Both the position numbers and the translations under genes were made by a program. Shown piece by piece: positions 18,538-27,248 of a stretch of 64,000 bases of DNA. Under the pieces are notes generated by a model. It saw only the letters and a program-made list of their open reading frames with translations. It ran no database searches and was not told the origin of the DNA. Origin of the DNA: Sphingomonas sp. KRR8 (GTDB taxonomy: Bacteria > Pseudomonadota > Alphaproteobacteria > Sphingomonadales > Sphingomonadaceae); contig NZ_CP097462.1 in assembly GCF_023559245.1 (NCBI RefSeq), positions 1,980,001-2,044,000 of the forward strand, given 5' to 3'. Position 1 is the first letter of the stretch. Each line of letters starts with the position of its first letter.

Positions 18538-19042
18538 GCCAGCGACGGCGGCCGACCTGTCCGCCTTGGAGCGGTTGCTAGAGAGCGCCTATCGCGGCGA
18601 CAGCGCCCGTGCGGGATGGAGCCACGAGGCCGACCTGGTCGGCGGCCGGCGAACCGATGTCGACGAGCTTGCCGCCATGCTGACCAGCCCCGACCAGCAC
18701 ATCCTGCTGCTCCGCGCTGGGCGCGAATTGCGAGCCTGCGTTGCGGTCGCCGAGAAGGGACAGGGCCTCGCCTATCTCGGCATGCTGACCGTCGATCCAG
18801 CACAGCAGGCCGGTGGGATCGGACGCATGGTACTCGGCGGTGCCGAAGAATTCGCACGGCAGGAATTGGGCGCAACGCGCATGGAAATGCAGGTAATCGC
18901 CCAGCGGCCTGAACTCATCGCCTGGTACGAGCGCCGGGGATATGCCCGGACCGGCGAGACCCGGCCATTTCCGTTTGGCGAGCCGCGCTACCTTCCCCAG
19001 CGCGACGACCTGGAGTTCGTCGTGCTGGACAAAGCGCTTTAG
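18527..19042 (+). CDS. GNAT family N-acetyltransferase
   Basis: The 171-residue protein has the GNAT core: LAYLGMLTVDPAQQAGGIGR is the acetyl-CoA pyrophosphate loop (Q-x-x-G-x-G/A), followed by EMQVIAQRPELIAWYERRGY, the typical C-terminal motif. Acceptor unknown. It begins inside the end of the isoaspartyl peptidase gene, so the two are co-transcribed. Confidence 0.88.
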   Translation: MTLEPATAADLSALERLLESAYRGDSARAGWSHEADLVGGRRTDVDELAAMLTSPDQHILLLRAGRELRACVAVAEKGQGLAYLGMLTVDPAQQAGGIGRMVLGGAEEFARQELGATRMEMQVIAQRPELIAWYERRGYARTGETRPFPFGEPRYLPQRDDLEFVVLDKAL

Positions 19043-19046
19043 CCGA

Positions 19047-20339
19047 TCACTTCATTGGGATCGGCTTGCCCATCACCATGACATAGCCGACCCGAGTCAC
19101 GGCCGCCGGATCAACCAGCGGATCGCCGTCGACGGCAATCAGGTCGGCCGACTTGCCCGGATCAAGCGTGCCGGTCTCGTTTGACAGGTTGAGCAGTTCG
19201 GCGCCGCCCTTGGTGGCCGCGATGAGCGCGTCGCGAGGCGTCATCCCGCCCTTGCTGACCATCAGACCCACTTCCTCGTTGGCGCGGGCGTGGGGGAAGA
19301 CGGCCGCATCGGTGCCAAGTGCGATCTTCACGCCGGCCTTGTAGGCCTTGTTCAACCCCTTGCCCCAGACCGCGAGGGTCTGCTTGCCCTTGGCCTCGCT
19401 GGCGGGAGTGAAGATGCCCTTGCCGATGTACATCTGCAGTCCGCTGAAGGCCATCAAAGTCGCGGAGTAGAAGGTGCCCCGCTTCTTCATCTCGGCCACG
19501 CCGGCGTCGTCGATGAAGGTGCCATGCTCAATTGAATCGACGCCCGCTCGCACGGCGGCAAGAATGCCCTTGGCACCATGCGCATGGGCAGCGGTCTTCA
19601 GGCCGAGGCCGTGAGCGGTGTCAATGATCGCCTTCATCTCGGCGTCCGAGAAATGCTGCTCCAGCCCGGCTTCACCCGGATCCAGCACGCCACCAGTCGC
19701 GTGAAACTTGATCACGTCGACACCGCTGGCGGCGATATTGCGCACCGCTCGCGCACATTCGTCGGGCCCGGTGCAGACCTGCACCTGATGTTCGTCGTTG
19801 ATGGCCCGGCGAAGCTCAGGATTGAAACCGACTGATCCGTCGCCGTGGCCACCGATGATCGACAGGGCGGGTCCTGCAACCAGCAGGCGCGGACCCGGGA
19901 ACCTGCCGTCACGCAGCGCATCACGGGTAGCAAGGCCGGATTCAGGGCCGCTGCCGAGATCGCGAAGCGTTGTGAAACCCGCGCGCGCCATGGTCAGCGC
20001 ATTGGAAAGCCCCAGCGTCGCTGCATAGGCCTCGCTATATTTAGGCGTGAGCGACTGATACCAGGGCTCACCGGCGTTCTGCGTCAAGTGAACGTGGACA
20101 TCGATCAGGCCCGGCATCACCGTCTTGCCACGCATATCCACCACGGTCGCGCCCGGCGGGGTCGTGGCCCCGTCTTCGATCCGCACGATCCGGCCATTCT
20201 CGACGATTACCGTGGAGGGCCCGCGTTCGGGCTTCGCCGCATCGACGATCAGGCGTCCGGCCTGAATAGCGAAGGTCTCGGCCTGCGCGGCGCTTGTCAA
20301 CACGAGCGCCGTGGCGGCGAGCAGCAGTTTGCGGATCAT
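19047..20339 (-). CDS. Amidohydrolase superfamily protein (exported, imidazolonepropionase/prolidase-like)
   Basis: The 430-residue protein begins with a signal peptide (cleavage near AAQAE). Metal-site motifs are DVHVHLT, KFHATGG, AAHAHG and GTDAAVFPHA, the pattern of binuclear amidohydrolases acting on peptides or cyclic amides. The carboxy-terminal GTLDPGKSADLIAVDGDPL is also characteristic. The AAAGGGGAAATC sequence before the ATG gives a strong SD. Substrate not deducible; exported Xaa-Pro dipeptidase-like members are common in sphingomonads. Confidence 0.88.
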   Translation of the reverse strand: MIRKLLLAATALVLTSAAQAETFAIQAGRLIVDAAKPERGPSTVIVENGRIVRIEDGATTPPGATVVDMRGKTVMPGLIDVHVHLTQNAGEPWYQSLTPKYSEAYAATLGLSNALTMARAGFTTLRDLGSGPESGLATRDALRDGRFPGPRLLVAGPALSIIGGHGDGSVGFNPELRRAINDEHQVQVCTGPDECARAVRNIAASGVDVIKFHATGGVLDPGEAGLEQHFSDAEMKAIIDTAHGLGLKTAAHAHGAKGILAAVRAGVDSIEHGTFIDDAGVAEMKKRGTFYSATLMAFSGLQMYIGKGIFTPASEAKGKQTLAVWGKGLNKAYKAGVKIALGTDAAVFPHARANEEVGLMVSKGGMTPRDALIAATKGGAELLNLSNETGTLDPGKSADLIAVDGDPLVDPAAVTRVGYVMVMGKPIPMK

Positions 20340-20390
20340 GATTTCCCCTTTGTCCGAATTGCGCTCAGCGTAGCGGCTGAAGGGGCCTGA

Positions 20391-21989
20391 TCAAGTTACC
20401 ATGGCGAGCAGCGTTTCGACCCGGTCGGCCTCGTGCGCGGGCTTGTCGGTGCGGATACGACTGATGCGGGGAAACCGCATGGCGAGGCCCGAGCGGTGTC
20501 GCTTGCTCAAGTGGACACTGTCAAAGGCGACTTCCAGCACTAGCGTCTTCTCGACTTCCCGGACCGGTCCGAAGCGCTGCACCGTGTTCTGCCGGACAAA
20601 GCGGTCGAGCCAGCGTAGCTCCTCGTCGGTGATGCCCATGTAGGCCTTGCCAACCGGCAAGAGTTCGCCAGCCTCGTTCCAGGCCCCGAAGGTATAGTCG
20701 CTGTAATAGCTCGACCGCTTTCCCGAGCCACGCTGCGCGTACATCATGACGCAATCGGCCGTCAGCGGGTCGCGCTTCCATTTGTACCACAGGCCGGTTC
20801 GGCGCCCGGCCACATAAGGCGAGTCGCGGCGCTTGAGCATCATGCCTTCGATCGCCGCGTCGCGGGCGCCCGACCTTATCTCGCCCAAGTCTGCAAAGCT
20901 CTCCGCCTCGATCAATTGAGAGAGGTCGAAGCGCTGCGGGTCGAGCCTCGGCATGAACGCCTCCAGCCGCGCGCGCCGCTCGGCCCAGCCGAGTTCGCGC
21001 AGGTCCTCAGCGCCGTCATAAAGAATGTCGTAGAGCCGCACGAAGGCCGGAAACTCCTCCTGCGTCTTGCCACTGACCAGCTTGCGACCGAGCCGCTGCT
21101 GAAGCGCGTTGAAGCTGGCGGCAGCACCTCCATGCTCGTCCGCGCCCTGCCCCGCGCCTCGGACCAGAAGTTCGCCGTCGAGCACAGCGGGAGCCTCAAA
21201 GGCGGCAGCTACGTCGGGAAAGCTGCGAGTGATGTCGTCGCCGGTGCGGCTGTAAAGCCGCGTCTGCCCGCCCGCGCGGACCAACTGGACCCGGATCCCG
21301 TCCCACTTCCATTCGGCGGCATAAGCGTTGAGGTCGAGGTCCTCGGTCTCGAGCGGATGGGCAAGCATGAAGGGCCGGAAGACCGGCACGTCGACCGCGC
21401 GCGGCTGCTCGGCCCGACCTTCGCCCCAGGCGAACAGCTCGAGATAGGGCTGGTCGAGCCCGTGCCAGACTTCCTCCACCCCCTCGACATCGACGCCGAA
21501 CGCGTCGGCAAAGGCCTGTTTGGCCAGCCGGGCGCTGACGCCGACCCGGAGTTCCCCGGTGGCGAGCTTCAGCAACGCAAACCGTCCTGAGGCATCGAGA
21601 TGATCGAGCATCCGGGCCAATTCGGCGGGCGCGTCGGAGCGGCTGATCGACTTGAGCCTTGTCACCGCGTCGGCAAGGCCGATGGTGCCGTCATCAATCT
21701 CCGGATGCTCGACGTCCGGCGTCGGCCACAGCAGCGATACCGTTTCCGCGAGGTCGCCGACGTAATTGTGGCTCATCCGCAGAAGCAGGGGATCGACGCG
21801 ACTTTCGGCCAGATTGCGGATGATCGATGCCTTGACCGCCGGGATGTCCAAGGCGCCGGTCAGCGCCGCGAGTGCATATCCGCGATCGGGATCAGGTGTG
21901 CGACGAAGATAATCGCCGATCAGCTTGAGCTTGGCGTTGCGGCTACGAGTGTAGACGAGCGCGTCGAGCAGCTGGGAAAAGGCGCGCAT
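20391..21989 (-). CDS. ATP-dependent DNA ligase (cisplatin-damage-response type)
   Basis: The 532-residue protein has an N-terminal helical DNA-binding domain (about 1-200), the adenylation motif EWKWDGIRVQL with the reactive lysine, motif GELLV, the PYVAGRRTGLWYKWKRD block around motif V, and an OB-fold C-terminus. It matches the ligase that usually sits in a four-gene repair cluster with an exonuclease, a DEXH helicase and the PdeM phosphoesterase. None of these partners is adjacent here. Confidence 0.93.
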   Translation of the reverse strand: MRAFSQLLDALVYTRSRNAKLKLIGDYLRRTPDPDRGYALAALTGALDIPAVKASIIRNLAESRVDPLLLRMSHNYVGDLAETVSLLWPTPDVEHPEIDDGTIGLADAVTRLKSISRSDAPAELARMLDHLDASGRFALLKLATGELRVGVSARLAKQAFADAFGVDVEGVEEVWHGLDQPYLELFAWGEGRAEQPRAVDVPVFRPFMLAHPLETEDLDLNAYAAEWKWDGIRVQLVRAGGQTRLYSRTGDDITRSFPDVAAAFEAPAVLDGELLVRGAGQGADEHGGAAASFNALQQRLGRKLVSGKTQEEFPAFVRLYDILYDGAEDLRELGWAERRARLEAFMPRLDPQRFDLSQLIEAESFADLGEIRSGARDAAIEGMMLKRRDSPYVAGRRTGLWYKWKRDPLTADCVMMYAQRGSGKRSSYYSDYTFGAWNEAGELLPVGKAYMGITDEELRWLDRFVRQNTVQRFGPVREVEKTLVLEVAFDSVHLSKRHRSGLAMRFPRISRIRTDKPAHEADRVETLLAMVT

Positions 21990-22062
21990 GTCCGCTTAAT
22001 GCACGAAACGTACAGCGGCTCCGAAACGACCTGCCGTCCCGAGCTCGCTCGGGCAGAATGGG

Positions 22063-22368
22063 TCAGTGCAGCCGCGCCGCCAGTGCCGCGAGGATGGTCT
22101 GGCGGTCCTCCTGTTCGAACGTGCCCAGCGCGTCATCGAAATGGCTGAGCGCCTGGCTGACCGCCACTCGGCAACCCGGGAGCAGTGCCAATTGCGCGGA
22201 ACGCTCGGCAAGACCTTCCGCGGCGCACAGCCCCGCGCGCGCAGCAACGTCGCGCACCTCGTCGAGCCTGGCATGAATGTCGAGCGGGCTCAGCCGTGCG
22301 GCCCGCCCGTTGATGTCGGCGATTCGCAGGCGCAGGTCGCGCCGGATATCGTCAAGGGCGTCGCGCAT
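22063..22368 (-). CDS. Hypothetical helical protein
   Basis: About 101 residues, rich in Ala, Leu, Arg and Asp, predicted all-helical with coiled-coil character (IRRDLRLRIADINGRAARL). The ATG at 22368 has GGAG at a good distance; an upstream GTG at 22401 is the alternative. No family recognised. It is divergent from rpmG. Confidence 0.6.
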   Translation of the reverse strand: MRDALDDIRRDLRLRIADINGRAARLSPLDIHARLDEVRDVAARAGLCAAEGLAERSAQLALLPGCRVAVSQALSHFDDALGTFEQEDRQTILAALAARLH

Positions 22369-22461
22369 CGCTTCACTCCGCTGCAGTGAAGACAGAGTCA
22401 CCTCAAGCGGTTAAGTAACGATGAAAGCTCCGTGACGGTGGTGCGAACCGGCGCGAATTTC

Positions 22462-22490
22462 TTGACATGGCTTCAGCCACACGGCATGGG
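22462..22490 (+). promoter_or_regulatory. Candidate rpmG promoter
   Basis: A perfect TTGACA -35 hexamer at 22462-22467 is followed after 17 bases by CATGGG, a weak -10. It precedes rpmG by about 90 bases. Confidence 0.4.
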
Positions 22491-22504
22491 CCCGGCGATT
22501 GCGG

Positions 22505-22533
22505 GCGGCGTGCCAACGCCGCTCTTTGTTTTT
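22505..22533 (+). terminator. Terminator-like hairpin in the rpmG leader
   Basis: GCGGCGT (22505-22511) pairs perfectly with ACGCCGC (22516-22522) across a GCCA loop, followed by TCTTTGTTTTT. It lies between the candidate promoter and the rpmG start, so it would act as an attenuator rather than as a gene-end terminator. Confidence 0.45.
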
Positions 22534-22554
22534 CAAGCTCTCAGGATTCGAACG

Positions 22555-22722
22555 ATGGCCAAGCCGGCAACCGTCAAGATCAAGCTCGTCAGCACGGCCG
22601 ACACCGGCTTCTTCTACGTGACCAAGAAGAACCCGCGCAACCAGACCGAGAAGATGACCTTCCGCAAGTACGATCCAGTCGCGCGCAAGCACGTCGACTT
22701 CAAGGAAGCGAAGATCAAGTAA
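22555..22722 (+). CDS. rpmG: 50S ribosomal protein L33
   Basis: The 55-residue protein [20 protein letters not shown]... matches L33 of the alphaproteobacterial, cysteine-free type with the [14 protein letters not shown] motif and [16 protein letters not shown] end. The ATG at 22555 is the family start. It is monocistronic: a leader hairpin precedes it and a strong terminator follows. Confidence 0.97.
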   Translation: MAKPATVKIKLVSTADTGFFYVTKKNPRNQTEKMTFRKYDPVARKHVDFKEAKIK

Positions 22723-22771
22723 CGACCGCAAGGTCGTCCCCCCGGCTCGCGCCGGGCTTCGCAATGTTCTT

Positions 22772-22795
22772 AGGGGCGCTCCGGCGCCCCTTTTT
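22772..22795 (+). terminator. Rho-independent terminator of rpmG
   Basis: An 8-bp perfect stem AGGGGCGC / GCGCCCCT with a TCCG loop is followed by a T-run, 50 bases after the rpmG stop. Confidence 0.9.
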
Positions 22796-22841
22796 GCGTC
22801 TTGGGCAGCTCACCGAGCTCTGCTCTCCACGAGTGCTGGGT

Positions 22842-23225
22842 TCAGTCCACCACGGCGCCGTTGTCGGCCAGCAACACGCTTACTTCCTCGACGAACCGCG
22901 CCACGGAAATCGGCTTCGACACATACGCCTGGGCACCGGCCGCTCGTACCCGGTCCTCATCACCGGCCCCGGCGTAGGCGGTCACGGCCATGATCGGCAC
23001 GTCCTTCAGGGCTTCATCCTCACGAAACCAGCGAATCAGTTCCATTCCGGTGACATGCGGCAGCTGGATGTCGGTGATGATCAGTTCCGGCAGGAAGGCG
23101 CGGGCACGCTCCAGCGCCTCCCGGCTGTCGGTCACGGCGCTCGGCTCATGGCCGTGGGCCGCGAGAAGGTCGCAGAACAGCTTGATGTTGAGGGCGTTGT
23201 CCTCGACAACCAGGATCCGGGCCAC
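22842..23225 (-). CDS. divK: DivK-like single-domain response regulator
   Basis: A CheY-like receiver with no output domain. The acid pair VVEDN, phospho-acceptor Asp in LIITDIQLPHVTGMELI, the conserved Thr in MAVTAYAGAGDEDR and Lys in YVSKPISV are all present. IQLP, YVSKPISV and FVEEV closely resemble Caulobacter DivK, which relays cell-fate signals between PleC/DivJ and CckA. The GTG at 23225 is chosen (GAGGAG ten bases upstream); the TTG at 23243 overlaps that SD. It is divergent from the DUF3572 gene, the usual alphaproteobacterial pairing. Confidence 0.88.
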   Translation of the reverse strand: MARILVVEDNALNIKLFCDLLAAHGHEPSAVTDSREALERARAFLPELIITDIQLPHVTGMELIRWFREDEALKDVPIMAVTAYAGAGDEDRVRAAGAQAYVSKPISVARFVEEVSVLLADNGAVVD

Positions 23226-23264
23226 GGCCTTGCAACTCCTCAACTCGCGAAGCCATCATAGGCG

Positions 23265-23537
23265 ATGATCCGGTCAGCACCAAACTCTCCCGACCCGATG
23301 ATAGTTGCGCTTCAGGCGCTGGCCGTCACGTTGCGGGACGGGCAGCGGGCGGACCGCCTGCTTTCACTCACCGGACTCACCGCAGATGAGCTTCGCGAGC
23401 GCGCCACCGAACCGGCCATGCTGGCTGCTGTGCTGAGTTTCCTTGAATCGCATGAGCCGGACCTTGTCGCGGTTGCCGAGGAGCTCCAGATGCCCCCACA
23501 GGAACTCGTCGCCGCCCGGAGCGCTCTCGAAGCATGA
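23265..23537 (+). CDS. DUF3572 family protein
   Basis: A 90-residue helical protein with ALQALAVTLRDGQRADRLLS and LTGLTADELRERA, the conserved core of DUF3572. The C-terminus (LQMPPQELVAARSALEA) fits the family. Start at ATG 23265; ATG 23298 is also possible. Unknown function; it is often next to divK. It overlaps the HAD gene by ATGA. Confidence 0.75.
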   Translation: MIRSAPNSPDPMIVALQALAVTLRDGQRADRLLSLTGLTADELRERATEPAMLAAVLSFLESHEPDLVAVAEELQMPPQELVAARSALEA

Positions 23538-24145
23538 ATCGTCCCCTGCTCGTCACCGATTGTGACGAAGTCCTGCTGCACATGGTGTCGCACTTCGCCG
23601 ATTGGCTGAATGAGGCGCATGGCGTCCGCTTCGACTTCGACAACGTCAATTGGGGCACCGCCCTCAGCCGAGGCGACCAGCCCATCCCGACAGAGGAAGT
23701 CTGGCCGCTGTTGAATGAGTTCTTCCAGAACGAGATGCACCGCCAGACCCTTGTGCCCGGAGCACTCGAGGCGCTCGGCCGCATCGGCGAAGAAGCGAAC
23801 ATCGTCATCCTGACCAATCTTGGTGACCACGCTCATAGCTGGCGCGTCGAGCAACTTGCCCGGCACGGCATTCGCCACGAGGTTGTCTGCAACCAGGGTG
23901 GGAAGGGTGAGCCGCTCAAGAAACTGGTCGAGCGGCATGGCAATCCGGCCAGCGTGTTCGTCGACGATCTCGCGGTGCATCATAGCAGCGTTGCCCGGCA
24001 TTCGCCCGCCACCCGCCGCCTGCACATGATCGCTGAACCGCGGATCGCCTCCATCGTCCCGCCGGCCCCGGACGCTGACGCGCGAATCGACGACTGGCCA
24101 ACCGCTACCGACTGGATCCTTGATCGCCTGAAGGACGCTGCATGA
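23534..24145 (+). CDS. HAD family hydrolase
   Basis: The 203-residue protein starts with the HAD motif I TDCDEVLLH (second Asp present), has motif II ILTNLGDHA with the conserved Thr, and VFVDDLAVHHSS as motif IV. The cap insertion is about 25-85. Phosphatase of unknown substrate. Coupled to both neighbours by four-base overlaps. Confidence 0.85.
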   Translation: MNRPLLVTDCDEVLLHMVSHFADWLNEAHGVRFDFDNVNWGTALSRGDQPIPTEEVWPLLNEFFQNEMHRQTLVPGALEALGRIGEEANIVILTNLGDHAHSWRVEQLARHGIRHEVVCNQGGKGEPLKKLVERHGNPASVFVDDLAVHHSSVARHSPATRRLHMIAEPRIASIVPPAPDADARIDDWPTATDWILDRLKDAA

Positions 24146-24888
24146 CCAAATCCGCCGTCATCACTGGAGCCACCTCGGGCATCGGCGCCGCCGCCGCGCG
24201 GCTGTTCGTCAAGCATGGCTGGAAAGTCGTCGGTACGGGCCGGCGGGGCGACCGCCTCAAAGCCCTCCAAGAGGAGCTTGGCGAACGCTTCCTCCCGCTC
24301 GAACTCGACATGCGCGACGTCGACAGGCTCACGGACCTAAGCCGACTGGCGGGTGAATGGGGCGGCGTCGACCTACTGGTCAACAATGCCGGGCTCGCTC
24401 CAGCGGCCGATCCGCTGCACGAACAGGATTGGGACCGCCTCGAACAAGTCATCGCAACCAACATCACCGGTCTAGTGGCGTTGACCCAGGCGCTCCTGCC
24501 CACGTTGATCGAACGCCAGGGCGCGGTCATCAACCTGTCTTCGGTAGCCGCGACTTACCCCTATCGCGGCGGCGCTGTTTACGGCGGGACCAAGGCGTTC
24601 GTCCGGCAGTTCAGCCTCGATCTGCGTTGCGACCTTGCCGGAAGCGGCGTTCGGGTAAGCTCGATCGAACCCGGAATGGCGGAGACGGAATTCACCGTCG
24701 TCCGGAACGGCGGAGACCAGGCCGCCAGCGATGCGCTTTATGCCGGACTGGAGCCGATGACCTCCGAGGACCTCGCCGAGACCATCTGGTGGATCGCCAA
24801 TCAGCCCCCTCACCTCAACATCAATACCATTGAGTTGATGCCGACGAGGCAAAGCTGGGCCGGCTTTGCGATGAGCCGCAAGGGTTGA
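24142..24888 (+). CDS. Short-chain dehydrogenase/reductase (YdfG-like)
   Basis: The 248-residue SDR has the nucleotide-binding TGATSGIGAA, the NNAG motif, catalytic Ser in INLSSVAATYP and YGGTKAF with YxxxK. The shape EPGMAETEFTVVRNGGD resembles E. coli YdfG, which reduces 3-hydroxy acids and serine. Starts on the ATGA of the HAD gene stop. Confidence 0.9.
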   Translation: MTKSAVITGATSGIGAAAARLFVKHGWKVVGTGRRGDRLKALQEELGERFLPLELDMRDVDRLTDLSRLAGEWGGVDLLVNNAGLAPAADPLHEQDWDRLEQVIATNITGLVALTQALLPTLIERQGAVINLSSVAATYPYRGGAVYGGTKAFVRQFSLDLRCDLAGSGVRVSSIEPGMAETEFTVVRNGGDQAASDALYAGLEPMTSEDLAETIWWIANQPPHLNINTIELMPTRQSWAGFAMSRKG

Positions 24889-24919
24889 TCTCGCCGCGCC
24901 CGGCTGCTTGAGCGCGGCC

Positions 24920-25381
24920 ATGTCCATCGACTCGCGCCTTGCCGAACTCGGCATCACCCTACCGCAGCCGGCCGCGCCGGTCGCTTCCTACGTCCCCGCA
25001 GTGGAAGCCAATGGCCTGCTCCACATCTCGGGCCAGATTAGCTTCGCCGAGGACGGCAGCCTGATCACCGGTCGCTTGGGGGAGGATGTCGAGCTTGAGG
25101 CCGGTCAAGCGGCGGCACGCCGCTGTGGCCTGATGCTGCTAGCCCAGATCAAGGCGGCCCTCGGCTCACTCGACCGGGTCGAGCGGATCGTGAAGCTCGG
25201 CGTTTTCGTCAATTCGGCCGGTCATTTCACCGATCAGCCAAAGGTCGCGAACGGCGCATCCGACCTGATGCAGCAGGTGTTCGGCGATGCCGGTCGCCAT
25301 GCCCGCTCGGCGGTTGGCGTGCCGGTCCTGCCGCTCGGCGTCGCGGTTGAGGTGGATGCGGTCGTCCAGGTCCGCGCCTGA
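24920..25381 (+). CDS. RidA (YjgF/UK114) family protein
   Basis: RidA proteins hydrolyse reactive enamine/imine intermediates from PLP enzymes. The 153-residue form contains NGLLHISGQISFAEDG, the ring-stacking region LDRVERIVKLGVFVNSAGHFTD, and the conserved Arg in GRHARSAVGVPVLPLGVAVEVDAVV. ATG 24920 is preferred over the TTG at 24908. It overlaps the GDPD gene end. Confidence 0.88.
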   Translation: MSIDSRLAELGITLPQPAAPVASYVPAVEANGLLHISGQISFAEDGSLITGRLGEDVELEAGQAAARRCGLMLLAQIKAALGSLDRVERIVKLGVFVNSAGHFTDQPKVANGASDLMQQVFGDAGRHARSAVGVPVLPLGVAVEVDAVVQVRA

Positions 25382-26069
25382 TCCCCTTGCTCCCGGACCG
25401 CTAGGCTTCGCTCATCGCGGGCTGCACGGCTCGGGTGTTCCGGAAAATAGCCTCGCTGCCTTTCGTGCCGCCCTGGCGATCGGTGCCGGCATCGAATGCG
25501 ACGTGCGCGCGACCGTCGATGGCGTGCCGCATGTCTTCCATGATGAACGGCTCGACCGGCTCATCGGCGATGCGCGCTGCCTCAGGCATTTGCATTCCGA
25601 CGAGGCGCGCGGCCTCAAGCTACTCGGTTCGGGCGAGCATGTCCCCAGCCTCCGCGAACTTCTTGCCCTCATCGCTGGGCGTGTGCCGCTGCTGATCGAA
25701 GTGAAGCGCGAAATTGGACTTGAGCGGCTGTGCACGGCGGTCGCCGAGGAGCTGGCCGACTATCGTGGACCCGTCGCCGTCATGAGCTTCGATCCCCGAG
25801 TCCCGCGCTGGTTCGCAACAAATGCTCCATCCATTCGGCGGGGGCTGATAATTGATTCTCGGCTGAAGCCCTGGTGGCGTGAGCTGTTCTTGCGCACCGC
25901 GCATGCGCAATTTTATGCCGTTGACTGCCGTGCGATCGACCAGCGCTGGGTGGCAAGGATGCGAGCGCGCCGACCGGTTTACAGCTGGACAGTTCGCTCC
26001 GCCCAGGACCGCGTCAAGGTGGCGAAACACGCTGACGCCCCTATCTGGGAGGGCGATGGCCGACCGTGA
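25356..26069 (+). CDS. Glycerophosphodiester phosphodiesterase
   Basis: The enzyme cleaves glycerophosphodiesters to glycerol-3-phosphate. Motifs: AHRGLHGSGVPENSLAAFRAA (HR and EN), ECDVRATVDGVPHVFHDERLDRL (metal and catalytic His), and IEVKRE. The ATG 25356 has GAGGTGG upstream, overlapping the RidA gene by 26 bases. The 237-residue length is complete for a soluble bacterial GDPD. It overlaps the FemAB-like gene by 14 bases. Confidence 0.88.
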   Translation: MRSSRSAPDPLAPGPLGFAHRGLHGSGVPENSLAAFRAALAIGAGIECDVRATVDGVPHVFHDERLDRLIGDARCLRHLHSDEARGLKLLGSGEHVPSLRELLALIAGRVPLLIEVKREIGLERLCTAVAEELADYRGPVAVMSFDPRVPRWFATNAPSIRRGLIIDSRLKPWWRELFLRTAHAQFYAVDCRAIDQRWVARMRARRPVYSWTVRSAQDRVKVAKHADAPIWEGDGRP

Positions 26070-27183
26070 CCGCGTAATCGCCCGCATCGCCGACACGATT
26101 GCTGGCATCGAACCCTCCCTTTGGGACTCGCTTGCGGGTAACGCCAACCCCTTTCTTTCGCACTCCTTCTTGTCAGCTCTGGAGGTCTCGGGAAGCGTCG
26201 GTGGCCAGAGCGGCTGGAGCCCCCTGCCCATCCTGGTAGAAGACGCGGGCGAGATCGTCGCGGCGGCGCCTGCCTACCTGAAGAGCCATAGCCAGGGCGA
26301 GTATGTTTTCGATCATGGCTGGGCCGACGCCTGGCAACGGGCCGGTGGAGACTATTACCCCAAGCTGCAGGTCGCAGTCCCCTTCACGCCCGTTCCCGGC
26401 CGGCGGCTGCTGGGTACGCGACCGCAGGCCCTGCTCGCTGCGCTTGAGGCCGTGACCGAGCAGAATGGACTCTCATCCGCGCACGCAACGTTCATCGCGG
26501 ATGAAGAGCAGGACGACTTTGCCGCCCGCCATTGGCTGATCCGTCACGGCATCCAGTACCACTGGTTCAACCGCGGTTTCGGCAGCTTCGATGATTTCCT
26601 CGACACTCTCGCCAGCCGCAAACGCAAGGCACTGCGCAAGGAACGGCAGGCGGCGCAGCAGGGGCTGGAAATTGTCGCGTTGCGCGGGACGGAGGTCCTT
26701 CCGGCGCATTGGGATGCCATGTGGGCCTTCTATCGCGACACCGGCAGCCGCAAGTGGGGCCGGCCCTACCTCACCCGGGCCTTCTTCGACCGTATCGCGG
26801 AGGCCCAGACTGACGCCCTGCTGCTGTTCCTTGCGTTGCGCGAAGGCCAGCCGATCGCCGGAGCGCTTAACTGGATTGGCGAGGACACTCTTTACGGTCG
26901 CTACTGGGGTTGCACCGACGAAGTGCCCTACCTGCACTTTGAGCTCTGTTACTATCAGGCTATCGACTGGGCCTGCCGTAATGGCTTGGACCGAGTCGAG
27001 GCGGGCGCTCAGGGCGAACACAAGCTGGCACGAGGCTATGAGCCGGTGATCACCCGCTCGGCGCATTTCATCCCCAATCCCTCGTTCCGGGATGCTGTGG
27101 CGCGCTTCGTGGAGGCGGAACGCGAGGGCGTCGCCATCGAGATTGAAGCGCTTCGCGCGGAGTTGCCTTTCAAGCAGGCATGA
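26056..27183 (+). CDS. FemAB/DUF482-type GNAT family protein
   Basis: The 375-residue protein has the family features NPFLSHSFLSALE (N-terminal), GADAWQRAGGDYYPKLQ-like core (here WADAWQRAGGDYYPKLQVAVPF), SRKRKALRKER and the C-terminal LHFELCYYQAIDWACRNGL plus EAGAQGEHKLARGYEP block. Such proteins are predicted acyltransferases; an aminoacyl or peptidoglycan-related role is only inferred by family. The stop overlaps a minus-strand terminator. Confidence 0.85.
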   Translation: MADRDRVIARIADTIAGIEPSLWDSLAGNANPFLSHSFLSALEVSGSVGGQSGWSPLPILVEDAGEIVAAAPAYLKSHSQGEYVFDHGWADAWQRAGGDYYPKLQVAVPFTPVPGRRLLGTRPQALLAALEAVTEQNGLSSAHATFIADEEQDDFAARHWLIRHGIQYHWFNRGFGSFDDFLDTLASRKRKALRKERQAAQQGLEIVALRGTEVLPAHWDAMWAFYRDTGSRKWGRPYLTRAFFDRIAEAQTDALLLFLALREGQPIAGALNWIGEDTLYGRYWGCTDEVPYLHFELCYYQAIDWACRNGLDRVEAGAQGEHKLARGYEPVITRSAHFIPNPSFRDAVARFVEAEREGVAIEIEALRAELPFKQA

Positions 27184-27216
27184 AAAAAGGCCCGCCCGGA
27201 TTGCTCCGGACGGGCC
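27183..27216 (-). terminator. Rho-independent terminator of the cold-shock gene
   Basis: On the minus strand GGCCCGTCCGGA pairs with TCCGGGCGGGCC (27205-27216 with 27189-27200; one G-T/C mismatch) across a GCAA loop, followed by six T. It ends inside the stop codon of the opposing gene. Confidence 0.85.
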
Positions 27217-27248
27217 CTGCCCCGCGTGATCACGCGGAATGAGGTCGC

